64,000 bases of DNA from Nitratireductor luteus (GTDB lineage: Bacteria > Pseudomonadota > Alphaproteobacteria > Rhizobiales > Rhizobiaceae), in NCBI RefSeq assembly GCF_026162365.1, contig NZ_JAOANW010000001.1, forward strand, positions 372,001 through 436,000, given 5' to 3'. A program made the position numbers and the translations under genes. Shown piece by piece: positions 63,945 through 64,000 of the stretch; position 1 is the stretch's first letter; each line of letters starts with the position of its first letter. Below the pieces are notes generated by a model that saw only the letters and a list, made by a program, of their open reading frames with translations, was not told the origin of the DNA and did no database searches.

Positions 63945-64000
63945 AGTTTTTCTCCTCGGGATGTTCTGGATTTGACGCGGCGCTGAATCAGGCCGCCTTG

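Noticed and set aside
63988-64000. End of a leftward gene at the right edge (last codons Lys-Ala-Ala-stop)
   Set aside because: Only four codons are visible. It is probably a real gene end, but nothing can be said about its product, so it is not listed as a feature.

Overview
The window looks like the chromosome of an alphaproteobacterium of the order Hyphomicrobiales (Rhizobiales), most likely the Phyllobacteriaceae (Mesorhizobium, Chelativorans or Nitratireductor-like). This is inferred from the high GC content, a CcrM-type GANTC methylase, the mutY/dciA/dsbA/smc neighbourhood, the ctaC-ctaD-ctaB-coxF-ctaG-ctaE cluster next to tldD and an IalB protein, the xseB-dxs-tlyA order, and the aroC/gpmB/fabI/dnaJ/pdxH cluster. 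Most of the window is housekeeping core genome. No rRNA, tRNA, CRISPR array, transposase or integrase was seen.

Layout. 1-6.3 kb: probable start of a bioY gene, an MBL hydrolase, DUF1499 and DUF427 proteins, pyruvate phosphate dikinase and a VOC protein. 6.3-7.4 kb: a palindromic repeat, then an AT-richer chymotrypsin-like protease gene, apparently acquired. 7.4-16.7 kb: chromosome maintenance and repair (smc, dsbA-like, osmC-like, dciA, mutY, ccrM, two HAD hydrolases). 16.7-23.8 kb: a lipoprotein, thrC, an M16 peptidase, a GNAT acetyltransferase and a membrane EAL phosphodiesterase. 24.1-25.4 kb: a small HTH plus HEAT-repeat cassette. 25.6-29.8 kb: YqgE, a DsbD-alpha-like protein, a peroxiredoxin, a YxeA-like protein and a multi-spanning membrane protein. 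29.9-38.9 kb: a long leftward block for cytochrome aa3 oxidase and its assembly, running on to ispH, thrB and rnhA. 39.1-42.5 kb: ialB and tldD, then a RES/Xre toxin-antitoxin module lying between the real tldD 3' end and a decayed second copy of that end. 42.6-49.4 kb: Nudix, two RNA methyltransferases, dxs, xseB and a deacetylase; the dxs-tlyA junction has been invaded by two copies of a repeat with 16-bp terminal inverted repeats and a dead GIY-YIG gene. 49.6-51.6 kb: a TetR/MFS pair with three palindromic operators. 51.6-61.2 kb: ribB, aroC, gpmB, fabI, a DnaJ-like gene, pdxH and a two-gene acyl-CoA operon. 62-64 kb: purD and a GFA-family protein.

How genes work together. Threonine synthesis (thrB, thrC), the MEP isoprenoid pathway (dxs, ispH), riboflavin (ribB), aromatic amino acids (aroC), fatty acids (fabI), vitamin B6 (pdxH) and purines (purD) are each represented by one or two steps. 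The cytochrome oxidase block holds all three core subunits plus a haem O synthase, a Cu chaperone and SURF1, so it encodes nearly a whole assembly line.

The most interesting non-core features are the toxin-antitoxin module between duplicated tldD ends, the HTH/HEAT cassette, the protease gene directly behind smc, and several families of inverted-repeat elements that occupy nearly all the larger intergenic gaps.
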